Of a stretch of 64,000 nucleotides of DNA, positions 27,701 to 35,830 are shown piece after piece; the stretch's first letter is position 1, and each line of letters begins with the position of its first letter. The position numbers and the translations under genes were made by a program. The DNA comes from Karalla daura (taxonomy: Eukaryota; Chordata; Actinopteri; Chaetodontiformes; Leiognathidae): assembly GCA_029224185.1 (NCBI GenBank), contig CM055192.1:21478739-21542738 (forward strand). Direction: 5' to 3'. Under the pieces are notes generated by a model. It was not told where the DNA came from, did no database searches, and saw only the letters and a program-made list of their open reading frames with translations.

Positions 27701-30700
27701 AATTGGTTCTAGAGACAAAAGCAATTGGTAGCAGTGGAGAAGTGTCACTACGGTCACTTGGATTCATCTACAGCAGGTAGGGAACCTGTTCCACAAAGAG
27801 CCGTGTGGCTGCAGGTTTCTGTTCCAACCAAGCAGGAGCACACCTGATTTGGCTTATTCAATCAACTGCTCTGAGTCTTCAGACAGTCGACTGGTCAGTC
27901 TGTGTGCTCTGGATTGGTTGGAACAAAAACCTTAAGCCACCGGCTCTTTGTGGAACAGGTTCCCTACCCCTGATCTACAGGAATGACAATATGACAAAAA
28001 CAGCAATTCTGATTCCTTTCTAGAACAGCATACCTGCAAGACCCCTTGAGTCTTCTTAAAGACCTTTCCTTAAAAACTTCAAGAGACCTCATTTTCATTT
28101 CAAGGAGCATCTTAAAGAGTTGCACAGTAGTTTGCTATTCAATTTATAGAGCAGAACCATGTAGTATAACTCGGATCAGCTCGGAAGAACACTCTAATTC
28201 TCAGTTACTCACCATACAGTAACTAAAACATACCATACTTTAAGCTGTCAAACTATTTGGAAAGAAATAATGACTTGACTGACTGACTAAAAACTTTTTA
28301 GAGCCTTATTTTCCCCAAATAATTCAATTTTTAATACTGTTTAAGACTCTTCTAGGAAGCAAATACATTGCAGTGCAACAGAAACCCTCTGGAAATGAGC
28401 AGGTACGCAGCTACAGGCCCCAACTCCGCAGAGTTACTGAGATAATTATGGAAAGATAAAGCTACGCAAGCTTCACCTTTTTTGGCTCGCTGACTCTAAA
28501 TGCACACGTTGAGCAGTGAGCTACAGTGCAACCTTTGTGTTGCCCGCGGTTGCTGTTTTTTCAACAGAGAAACTTCATGCAAAGCTCTGGGTGGGTTTGG
28601 CCAACTAGGTTTCACCAGGCTCCGCTGAGAGATTTGGCCCAGGTCATTCCCCAATTACTGCTCAAGTGGTTTATGAGGGGTGATGGGGAGGATAGGTCTG
28701 CAGACTTTTGTGGTGCACAAAAGGAACTCGTGTTTTATGTTGAGAGGAGGTTGGGAGGGTAGGTGGGTGGGGGGAGTAAATCCGAAGGGTTTGTGGCTGC
28801 AATGGTTGGCCACTCACCCGTGACAAACCTCTGTACAAAAAGCTATTCCGTCTGCCTTCCTGAAGAATATCCTCGAGAACAATGTGCTGTAAAAATGCCA
28901 AGTGCTGACGTAAAGGGAGGCTAAACTCTGGGGTTAGAGACATCTTAAATCCATTAGTGTCAGTTGATAAGGTCATGGCACTTTTGTAATGAAAAACCTG
29001 GGTTTGACTGTGTGTGGGTGGGGGGGTGGGGGGACTTGTTGTGGTTGCTTTATGGGTGAGGAGACTTACCAGTCCGTCACAGTTGTTAATGGCAACTGCA
29101 GCCCCGGGGACGTCCGTGATGTCACCGATAAAGGTGCAGTCTGTCTTCAGCAGCTCGCGGCGCAGAATCCGCTCCGTCCTGTTGCTGTTTTCCGTCTGGT
29201 TGCCGGCCAATCCGGCGTCGGCGCCAGTGACATTCCCAAAGCCTTCCACCTCGTCGTGCCACTCCACCATGGCGCCCGGGGCCACCAGCCGGTCGTTAGG
29301 GCGCAGACGGAGGTGGAACTCTTTCCCGAAGGCGGTGATGTTGAAGAAAAGTTTCTGTTCAGACTCTCCGGCGGAAAACACTTCGCGCTTGACACGCTGC
29401 TTGTGAGTGGCAGAGAGCAGATGCGACAGGTAGTGTCCGTGAGAGTCAGTGCTGAAGGGAGTGACGAGGCCGTACTCCTTCAGCCTGCTCCTCAGCTGGT
29501 CTGAAACACAGCAAAGACACAATGAGACCTTTCACTGTTTCAAGGCAGCAGCAAAACATGAGGACACCACTGTGTGCTTTTAAATGCAAAATATTCTCTG
29601 TCTCTTTTCGATTAAAAGTTTGTGATGTGAAGATGAACTACTGCTCTGAACTTTGCAGCCGGCGCGGCCTTGTGTTTGCACTGAGATGGGAAATGCAAAA
29701 CACCCCTGAGAACTTTTTCAGTTGCTTCTTTGGTCTAACCAACAGAGCAAAACAATTCTACAATCCAGAGAAAATAAGAAAGCTGGGTATTTGGTGTATT
29801 GATTCATGATTACATAATCTGTTCTCCATCAGTGATTCACAGACAGATGCTCAAATATCATTGGATCAGAACTTCGGTCCATATTACAATCATCACATAC
29901 ATGGTATATACACAAGATGTAATTTTCCATTGAGGCAGGATTTGGATTTTATAATTCCAGTAATTACCAGACAACAAAAGATTGTCTGTTTTGCCTGATC
30001 AGCCTGCAATATTCTGCCAATTCTTTTATTATTCAAAATCAGAGATGTAAGTCTTCTGCTTTCAGATGCAGTATTATGATCTCACACCGATACACGCATG
30101 CCAAAAATATACATGCTGAAGTTGATTGGACGCTTTAATCTGCTGCTAGGTGTAAGTGTGAGAGTGTGAGACATGATGTGTGAGGTGCTGATAGACTGCT
30201 GCCTTCACTCTATGTCCACAGGAGGCAGGCACCAGCAGTCCTCAGAGGAACTGAGCTGCGAGGGTCTGCTGGTGCCACTCTCCAGTGTATATACAAAGTA
30301 CAAAGTGGGTAAAATTGGCTACAGTGTTTCAGTTAAACAGCAGGAGAAAAACCTTCCCTTTAAGATGTGCTTAATGAGCAGTTGCTACCTTACTGCCTTT
30401 CAAATATGCACATTACACTGGATGGTAACATTACTGTCATACAACATCTGTGCTCAGGCTTTTGTTCATTGGCTAATTTGTGGTCAGTTCAACTGTACAG
30501 AGAAATCTTTGGGCTGTTAAAAAGAAATTTCCAGCTGGACTCGATTTGCTATTCTGAACGTGTGCAATGGCAGACACATTCAAAACACTTTGGTTGGAAA
30601 AAAAATGTAAAATGAACATCGAAACCTTGCAATTATCTTGTAGGTTTGAAGTAGACAACATTCAAACAGGTGCCAATGGTGAAACTTAAATTACGAGCTG

Positions 30701-33700
30701 GGGAAATGACATGCTTGGCAAACCACAGTGTGCATGTCTGAGTCAAATACAATTAGAAAAACAGGTTTGAGGTCAAAGAAACGTAAAAATATCATTCAGG
30801 AAATTTGACAGAGGTTAAAATATAGAAAAGTACACAAACGGAAAGTTGTGAGTTAGAAGCTCAGACACTGACTGTCACCACAGAAGCAAAGTGCAGGCAT
30901 ATGTGTTTTATTTTTTACCATATAAAACATGAGATGTCTTTTTATTGGGTATACTTAAACAGTTAGATACTGTAAATTGACCTTCTTTCCAAATATGAAT
31001 GACTCAAAGTTATATGTTTAATGTTGATATTGATGTGAAAATGTGATGTGACACAAAGATGTGATGTAAATCTAGATTCAGTTTTGCATATTTCTCCAAA
31101 ACTGGCTTATGGTGAGGAGGCTGGCAGCTTTTCAAGGAGTAAAAAAGTTAGAGAGTTAGATGGGTCGAGGAGGGGTAAAAGAAATGCTGATCATTAATGA
31201 GAGGTTAGGGTTAGGGTGGGGAGGAGGTTCACTACTTAATCCTCAAGAGGCCCAGGGGCCAATCTCAAGAGCCATTCCTGCTCAGGGGTAGGAAAGGGTT
31301 TATTTTCATACACTGTTAAAACTAATGAAAACTTTGATTATCTGAAAACTGGCCATTGAATGCATTTAGATTTAATGATCATCTTACAGTCCTGTGGCTG
31401 GGAATGGTAGGAGAAGAGTACACCAGTGGCACACTTTATTTTGACAGCCTACCCTAGCATGAGGGACTCAGAGAAATGTCAGCCATCATGCAGGTATTCC
31501 TACGCAGTTTCTTATTTACTGAGAAAACATTCCATATGCACAGTCAATTGTTACGAAGATTAGAAATGAGGTTAGGGACACAGGGAAGAATTTACCCGGG
31601 GTATAATCTGAAGGATAATTAGCAAACCGATTAAAGCGTTTAAGTCTTGACTTTTCAGATCATTCTTTTTATCCTTGAGGATCAACATGCAGTGGAAATA
31701 TTCCAAAGAGCACACTACATATGCATCTGAAAGGATCATTTGCAACTTAAAATGGCTAAACGCTGTTTGACTTTTGATTTGTCTTGGAGCTGCTTATCTT
31801 TGTTTTCATGAGATAACCATTTCATTATTACAGCCTCACAAAGCTCAGGATGAGGATACGCAGAGGGGAGAGTTGCTTTACATCTATTTCCATTTTGATT
31901 ATCAATCCTGCATCTAATTCTTGGCTTAATTGTTGGAGAGATTCCAGCCATAAGACTGGGAGCATGTGGTTGCTCTGGTGCAGGCAGCGCCACCATGTGG
32001 TACTAACACCATCAAAGAGAAACTAGCACCTATCCTCCGCATGATCAGATCATGTGCAATTTTGTGCAAAACAGGACATTAACATGTCCTCTTCAAGTTT
32101 CATATCACCTTCACCTCATGGGCCTTGCACAAATTGGATGATTAATAATTGAAGCCAGGAGCAACTCATCTGAACCCTAAGTTAGGCGTCACATTTTTAA
32201 ACACTTAATTTATATGGATTTTACGGTTTAATGAGCTCCTTTCCTTAATTCATGTGGTCTTCATGTCCCAAAATAAAATTGACAACTACATTAGAGAGAT
32301 GAGTCCTCTCAAATAGAATATGAGAAGCAAGTCTGTGGGTGGGTTTTGCACAGCCAGTTTGCAGAGAAAAAAGGATATTGAAGAGCTGGATCTTTGGTTC
32401 TGAAGATTGTGAAGATCTGGCTCTAAATCCTGACATTTGCTGTAGCTGTTTTAACTTGCTTGAATGGCATATGGTATCAACCGGCAAAATCATATGTGAG
32501 AATATGTTAATATTCATATACAACCCAAAAATACACATCCCCAAGAAGCAGTAGCAGATGGAGCAACAGATTTTCCTCATCAACGCTCATGAATAAGTTA
32601 AGTTATTCATGACTACTTCTTAGACATCAGCAAAGCCTGCAGCTTAGAGATATTGACCAGTGACACTGAAAGGGAGAAAATAGATAATCGGAGCCGTCAA
32701 AATACATCCACTTATTTCCACTTGGTGACTGAGAGATTACTGAAGGCGTAACCACAAGCTACTGTATGACCGCTTCAGTTACCAAATCTCAAACCACTGA
32801 GAAACTGAGAACACTTTGAAAACTCAGCATCTGACTCTGACATTTCATGTTTCCCTTTAATGTGCTACAAACTTTAAGTCACTGGATCATATCTACAGTG
32901 TCAAATGTCAGCAAATCACCTTGAACAAGCTACAAAGATTCAAATAACCAGCTCCATAACATTTTCAACCATGTTAATCAGCTAGAAATGTGAATAAGAT
33001 ACAAGCCAGTGCTTTTCAATGTGGTCTTTACAACCACCATGATAGCATGACTTCCATGTCGTACCACTATGATTCTCCTGAAGGCCAGAGCTGACAAAAC
33101 AAACACATTTCAAGTACTGTGCATGTTAGAAACACCACATGACATGCTTGGTAAGAGACAAGTGTGGTGAGAGGGCATTAACAGTTCTTTGTGATCTGCA
33201 GCAATCACAACTAGGCACTTCCAAGTCATACAAACTCATCCTTCAAACAACAGATTAAGACAAATTCAATGACCACGATTACAACTGCACAGATTTACCA
33301 TCTTATGGATGTTTCAGAGACCTTTATCCTTATGTAGATATGGTAAACCTGTTGAGTGCAGGAGGACATAGATACAATTACTGATACACCCGACTACCCT
33401 CAAAGATCTAATGTGTCCGCGACAGATGGACCGCCTCAACTTAAAAGCTTGGGAACTTGAACGAACCACTTTAGCCTCCGAGCAGCTGGCTGCCAGGATG
33501 GATGGATCTGGCCGTGCTGACATGAAAAGGAGAAACTAGTCTGTGTTTACAACTTTAAAGGAATCTCTTATCTTCCCCTCTGTCATGCTTTTAAAGACCT
33601 GGCTGTTTTGCTTGGTAAAGTTGGCAAGCCGAGACAGTCTGATGCTGATCACACAGCCAAAATGTCGTTTCTTTTGTTTCTCTGTCCCTGCCATCTGTGA

Positions 33701-35403
33701 GGACAACACCTCATCCCAGGGAAGAATAAAACATCTTGGAGGGGAGAGACAGGTTTCCCATGTGCAACAAGCTTCAACAAAAAGAAAAAAACACAAGCAG
33801 TCCTCCATTCCCTCTGTCTCCCTCAACTGTCTCAATCAAAAGAGAAACCGTAAGAACATCAAATGAAACGCCATCGTATGTCAAAAACGCCACAAGAGAT
33901 CATTTCATCTCCACTGGCGGGAAGGTTTTGTTCTGAAATACCAAGTTACTGGAATTATTCAATTGTAAGGAGACGGTATTATCAGGAAGATATGTTGGTT
34001 TGACATGATGTCACTCAAGAAAAACAGGGGATTGCATTCCTGGAAATGTTCAGTGGCCCTCATACATAACGCAACACGGGAGCAGCAGGCAGGTCTGTGT
34101 AAGCTGAGCGGAAGTTTCTGTGCCATGTAAAGCACCAATAAACTCTTTATGGCGAACTCATTGAGTACGGGGTGTCTGCTCAGCTCAGCCAGCGCAACAG
34201 CTCTGTGCTTATTTTGAGAGTGTTTTGCGCTTCAGAGTCAAAGCCAGAGAAAATTGAGCAAGACATTGTGTAGGTACAAGGAGTCCTTGCACTGCCTTCA
34301 ACTCACAGAGGCGGGGAAGAGTCAGAGGTGAACATTTAAGAGAAACCACACTAAACGGGGGGGAAATAACCGTTTTACAAGGCTGATAATGGCCGAGAGG
34401 AGCCAAGAGTGGCGACAAGCACAAGCTGCAGGCCGGGGCCCGGCGAACAGCAGCTGTCATCTCGCTGGGCGAGGGCGCTGGAGGTGCTCAGGAGATAACA
34501 GCGGGCGTAAAAGGATCCTACGTGGACACTGTTGCAGCTCACTTGTTTCTTAACCTCAGAATGGATAACAGATGTGCAGGATTTAGAAGTGGAATTTTCT
34601 TTCCTGTATAACAAAGCCCTTGAAGCAGTGCGCTCATGTTGAAGCTGTGTGTGTGTGGTGTGTGTGTGAGAGAGAGTGTGTGTGTCCTATGACTGTGTGA
34701 GTGTGTTGCGGGGGAATAGTAGCAGAGGCTAGAGAAGGAGTAATAGGTGGAGGAGGTGGGGAGTGTATTACAGAGCTCCTCACACACACAAACTCCTGTC
34801 CCACTTTGATCTCAGAGCTCCTAGGACCTTCTACTGAGGTTCCCCTTTATCAGTGCGCGCGCGCGTGCGTGTGTGTGTGTGTGTCTGGAGCAAAACCTCT
34901 TGCCTCCTTCTCACAACTCCACATCTACTGATCGACAAGATGAACCACCAAAATAAACATGGACTTACCCTCTCTATCTACGTCGCCAGCCTGTAAGAGG
35001 AAAAGAATAAGAGGAGGAGGAGGGAGAGGAGAGAGGAGAAAGCTGGTTAAAAATGCGGTGCAAAAGCAGGAGGAAATCTAACTGTGAGAGATGTCCAGCG
35101 GCGGCCGCAGCAGCGTTTCCTGCAGCCCGAGCCGCTTGTGAAAACAAATTAACAGAAATGCCTCTATTTCACATCTCTTATGTAACAGGCTAAAGTCATG
35201 CATGTGCACTGTCAACATGTATTTCACAGAGGAGGCAGTGTGTGCGCCTGCACACGTTACAGGCGGACTCATTGTATCTAGAATATATTTTTAAAAAAAG
35301 CGGCAGAAATGCGGCAGCGCAGTAGCGACACTTTGACACTTACCTTGTCAGCTGAAGTCAATACAAATCCTACAAGGAGGAACGCTAGTGACAGGACAGC
35401 CAT
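9858..35403 (-). CDS. adamts3: ADAMTS3-like procollagen N-proteinase, 5' part (signal peptide and propeptide), four exons
   Basis: The coding sequence is the join of 35403-35344, 34990-34969, 29500-29070 and 10014-9858 on the minus strand. All three junctions are GT-AG and the phases fit (0, 1, 0), giving 223 codons plus one base. ADAMTS2, 3 and 14 are secreted zinc proteases that remove N-propeptides from fibrillar procollagens; ADAMTS3 also acts in VEGF-C activation. The visible part holds a signal peptide (residues 1-18) and a reprolysin-type propeptide with FFNITAFGKEFHLRLRPN (78-95), LVAPGAMVEWH (99-109), NNCDGLAGMI (166-175) and EYFIEPLERG (181-190). From remembered family sequences the fit is closer to ADAMTS3 (YxLVTPxST, AFGKxFHLRL, RSAVxQAPxD) than to ADAMTS2 or 14. 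The catalytic, disintegrin and TSP1 domains lie off the left edge. A teleost adamts14 or adamts2 paralogue is possible but less likely. Confidence 0.88.
11357..11424 (+). repeat. shared block C, copy 2
   Basis: ATTGGCCAGAATCCAATTTG, then TTACATGCATCTTTGACACT and GTACAGTTGAGTC mirror the block at 929-1004. It abuts the family A copy starting near 11425. Confidence 0.6.
11425..11610 (+). repeat. interspersed repeat family A, central and 3' portion
   Basis: Contains GGTTTTCTCTACAAACTCC, ACCAAAAACGTGCATGTTTA, CTCTAGGTGTGAGTATGAG and a terminal GATGGATGGATG. Confidence 0.6.
14290..14350 (+). repeat. possible interspersed repeat family A fragment
   Basis: GGTGTGAGTGTGACAGTGAAT followed by a CAGTGATGGACTAAG-type phrase resembles the 3' part of the family. 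It is short and degenerate. Confidence 0.35.
15410..15535 (+). repeat. interspersed repeat family A, 5' portion
   Basis: Contains AGCATCTCACTGCAAAAGAA, GGGTCCAATCTGGGTTGGACC and CCTTTGTGTGGGGAGTTTG. Confidence 0.6.
15707..15785. repeat. compound (AT)n(AG)n microsatellite
   Basis: About 34 bp of alternating AT passes directly into about 40 bp of alternating GA with late GC interruptions. Confidence 0.95.
16591..16608. repeat. poly(A) tract
   Basis: 18 consecutive A. No recognisable retroposon body lies immediately upstream. Confidence 0.9.
18209..18258. repeat. (AAAAG)n-type polypurine tract
   Basis: Repeated GAAAAA units grade into GGAGAAGGAG. This is an uninterrupted purine strand of about 50 bases. 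Confidence 0.85.
20393..20510 (-). repeat. possible interspersed repeat family A fragment
   Basis: Opposite-sense phrases ATTATCTTACCCACTAACAG and TTTTGGACTGTGGAGGAAAT followed by GAGTACCTGGGGAAACC match the central part of the family. Confidence 0.45.
22208..22420 (-). repeat. interspersed repeat family A, 3' to central portion, inverted
   Basis: Starts TCCATCCATTCATCTATCG, then GACAGGTCATCTGTCCATCA, GTAATTTAGAGTTTCCAATC and TTTTGGACCAATGGAGGAAA. Confidence 0.6.
22601..22631. repeat. C-rich tract, potential G-quadruplex on the minus strand
   Basis: Runs of 8, 6 and 7 C are separated by short ACC and AAT spacers. The complementary strand has enough G runs for a quadruplex. Confidence 0.7.
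27766..27773. repeat. left target-site duplication of the hAT MITE (ATCTACAG)
   Basis: Identical to the 8 bp at 27973-27980, immediately outside the inverted termini. Confidence 0.85.
27774..27972. mobile_element. hAT-type non-autonomous element (MITE), 199 bp
   Basis: Terminal inverted repeats start CAGGTAGGGAACCTGTTCC on the left and end GGAACAGGTTCCCTACCCCTG-type on the right. They extend about 30 bp through CACAAAGAGCCG / CGGCTCTTTGTG. The element is flanked by perfect 8-bp direct repeats, ATCTACAG, at 27766-27773 and 27973-27980. An 8-bp duplication with CAGGG-type termini is characteristic of hAT transposons. It is too short to encode a transposase and sits in intron 3 of adamts3. The left terminus lacks two bases relative to the right. 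Confidence 0.88.
27973..27980. repeat. right target-site duplication of the hAT MITE (ATCTACAG)
   Basis: Identical to the 8 bp at 27766-27773. Confidence 0.85.
28753..28774. repeat. G-rich tract, potential G-quadruplex
   Basis: GGGAGGGTAGGTGGGTGGGG has four G3 or longer runs with short loops on the plus strand, which is the transcription template of adamts3. Confidence 0.7.
29016..29033. repeat. G-rich tract, potential G-quadruplex next to the exon 3 donor
   Basis: Runs of 3, 7 and 6 G separated by single T on the plus strand. It begins about 37 bp inside intron 3 from the exon 3 donor. Confidence 0.7.
29070..29500 (-). CDS. adamts3: adamts3 coding exon 3: propeptide core
   Basis: The 431-nt exon encodes residues 28-171. 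The acceptor is CTGTGTTTCAG|AC and the donor CTG|GTAAGTCTC. It opens with DQLRSRLKEYGLVTPFSTDS and ends NNCDGL in phase 0. Visible elements are an R-V-K-R basic site at residues 63-66; four N-glycosylation sequons, NIT (81), NVT (117), NQT (128) and NRT (134); and cysteines at 149 and 168 in the conserved propeptide positions. Residues 110-140 are rich in Asn, Gly and Thr and carry three of the four sequons. Human ADAMTS3 also varies here. Open frames on the opposite strand of this exon are shadows. Confidence 0.93.
30082..30240 (+). repeat. interspersed repeat family A, central and 3' portion
   Basis: CCAAAAATATACATGCTGAA, then GTTGATTGGACGC, GCTAGGTGTAAGTGTGAGAG and a CAGGCACCAGCAG phrase shared with the copies near 9060 and 41930. 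Confidence 0.5.
34649..34684. repeat. (GT)n/(GA)n microsatellite
   Basis: Alternating GT interrupted by GG and a short GA run. Confidence 0.85.
34853..34884. repeat. alternating (GC)n(GT)n purine-pyrimidine tract
   Basis: GTGCGCGCGCGCGTGCGTGT continues as GTGTGT, a 32-bp uninterrupted alternating tract ending about 85 bp from the microexon donor. Confidence 0.9.
34969..34990 (-). CDS. adamts3: adamts3 coding exon 2: 22-nt microexon
   Basis: This exon encodes A-G-D-V-D-R-E plus the first base of an aspartate codon. The acceptor has a strong pyrimidine tract ending CCTCTTACAG, and the donor is GG|GTAAGT. It is needed to get from phase 0 at the end of exon 1 to phase 1 at the start of exon 3. 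The joined peptide SADKAGDVDRED resembles the segment after the signal peptide in human ADAMTS3, which I recall as SADGQAGNEE. It is too short for an ORF scan and was found from splice signals and phase. Confidence 0.78.
34991..35343 (-). other. adamts3 intron 1, 353 bp
   Basis: This short intron separates the signal-peptide exon from the microexon. The donor is GTAAGTG, and the acceptor is preceded by a long pyrimidine tract (about 35001-35040 on the plus strand reads as GA-rich). It contains a NotI-type GCGGCCGC sequence near 35100. Confidence 0.78.
35344..35403 (-). CDS. adamts3: adamts3 coding exon 1: start codon and signal peptide
   Basis: This exon encodes 20 residues, starting MAVLSLAFLLVGFVL and ending TSADK. 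It is a classic signal peptide with an uncharged hydrophobic core and a T-S-A cleavage motif after residue 18. As I recall it, the human protein also has TSAD at this place, which supports the assignment. The start was chosen because it is the only ATG in this frame before the hydrophobic core, and it has G at -3 and G at +4. The donor AAG|GTAAGTG is near consensus. The exon ends in phase 0. Confidence 0.85.
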
Positions 35404-35494
35404 CACGAGTCTTTAAGATTGAGTAGAAAAAAGGGGGGGGAAGTTTGTCCCAAAGTTTAAAACAAAAATTAAATAAAGCAAAAAAAAAATCTCT

Positions 35495-35518
35495 TTACTC
35501 AAACGTGAGCCGGCTCAT
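35495..35518 (-). other. upstream ORF, 7 codons plus stop (M-S-R-L-T-F-E)
   Basis: This is the upstream ORF nearest to the main start. It ends in TAA about 90 nt upstream of the adamts3 ATG, leaving room for reinitiation. Confidence 0.4.
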
Positions 35519-35559
35519 TCAAAAAGAAAAAGTTGCCAATGTGCGGACTCTGTTTCAAG

Positions 35560-35577
35560 TTAGTCAAAAAGTTTCAT
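35560..35577 (-). other. upstream ORF, 5 codons plus stop (M-K-L-F-D)
   Basis: A short open frame with its own ATG ends in TAA about 155 nt upstream of the adamts3 start codon. It does not overlap the main coding frame. Confidence 0.4.
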
Positions 35578-35712
35578 GAAGGCACGAGTGAAGCGAGTTG
35601 CGACACTTTTGTCAGTCAGTCGGTGTTTTCTATTTTTTTTCAATGTCTGTTTGACTGAGTTTCAAGAAAGTTTCTGTCTCTCTCTCTTTCGTTTGGGTTG
35701 TTGGGTGCAGAG

Positions 35713-35724
35713 TTAGAAGGACAT
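35713..35724 (-). other. upstream ORF, 3 codons plus stop (M-S-F)
   Basis: An ATG in the putative leader is followed by two sense codons and TAA. It is the most distal of three such ORFs and counts only if transcription starts upstream of 35724. Confidence 0.35.
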
Positions 35725-35788
35725 CCCCTCTGCCGCTGTCCCGACAGAGCTGCAGTGAGAGCCTCCTGCAACCTGGCACTTCTCTCCT

Positions 35789-35830
35789 CCGTCTAATAAA
35801 GTGCAAGGCCGGCCCTGCCTGACGTCAGCC
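35789..35830 (-). promoter_or_regulatory. adamts3: candidate core promoter: TATA-like element and palindromic CRE
   Basis: Reading toward the gene there is TGACGTCA (35827-35820), a full palindromic cAMP-response element inside GC-rich sequence. About 20 bp further on is CACTTTATTAGA (about 35801-35790), a weak TATA-like box. The surrounding 35.7-35.95 kb is the most GC- and CpG-rich stretch near the gene. Start-site use is inferred from position only. Confidence 0.45.

Larger units (their letters stand above)
10015..29069 (-). other. adamts3 intron 3, about 19 kb
   Basis: This is bounded by the exon 3 donor GTAAGT and the exon 4 acceptor. It contains decayed repeats, one well-preserved hAT-type MITE, compound microsatellites, C-rich tracts and a GC-richer patch at about 10.55-11.3 kb. 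I found no nested gene on either strand. A very large early intron is typical of ADAMTS genes and is a common place for enhancers, but I cannot point to one here. Confidence 0.85.
29501..34968 (-). other. adamts3 intron 2, about 5.5 kb
   Basis: This lies between the microexon donor and the exon 3 acceptor. It contains one decayed family A repeat near 30.1 kb, GT/GC-rich alternating tracts close to the microexon, and otherwise AT-rich unique-looking sequence with only short chance ORFs. Confidence 0.8.
35404..35760 (-). other. adamts3: putative 5' leader of adamts3
   Basis: This lies between the start codon and the candidate core promoter. The upstream limit is inferred from a TATA-like element, not from any transcript. 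It contains A-rich and G-rich runs near the start codon, a pyrimidine tract at about 35675-35690 and three very short upstream ORFs. No intron signal is evident. A longer or shorter leader, or another 5' exon, cannot be excluded. Confidence 0.45.

Noticed and set aside
28671..29069. Extension of the exon 3 frame past NNCDGL
   Set aside because: After the GTAAGT donor the translation becomes Thr/Pro-rich low-complexity and stops resembling the family. Exon 4 continues the motif exactly.
28989..29504. 171-codon plus-strand ORF over exon 3
   Set aside because: It is the antisense shadow of the GC-rich propeptide exon. The minus-strand frame has clear family motifs and splice sites, and the plus-strand translation has none.
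31195..31220. GGTTAGGGTTAGGGTGGGG, telomere-like repeat
   Set aside because: Only about two units. This is far too short to be an interstitial telomeric array.
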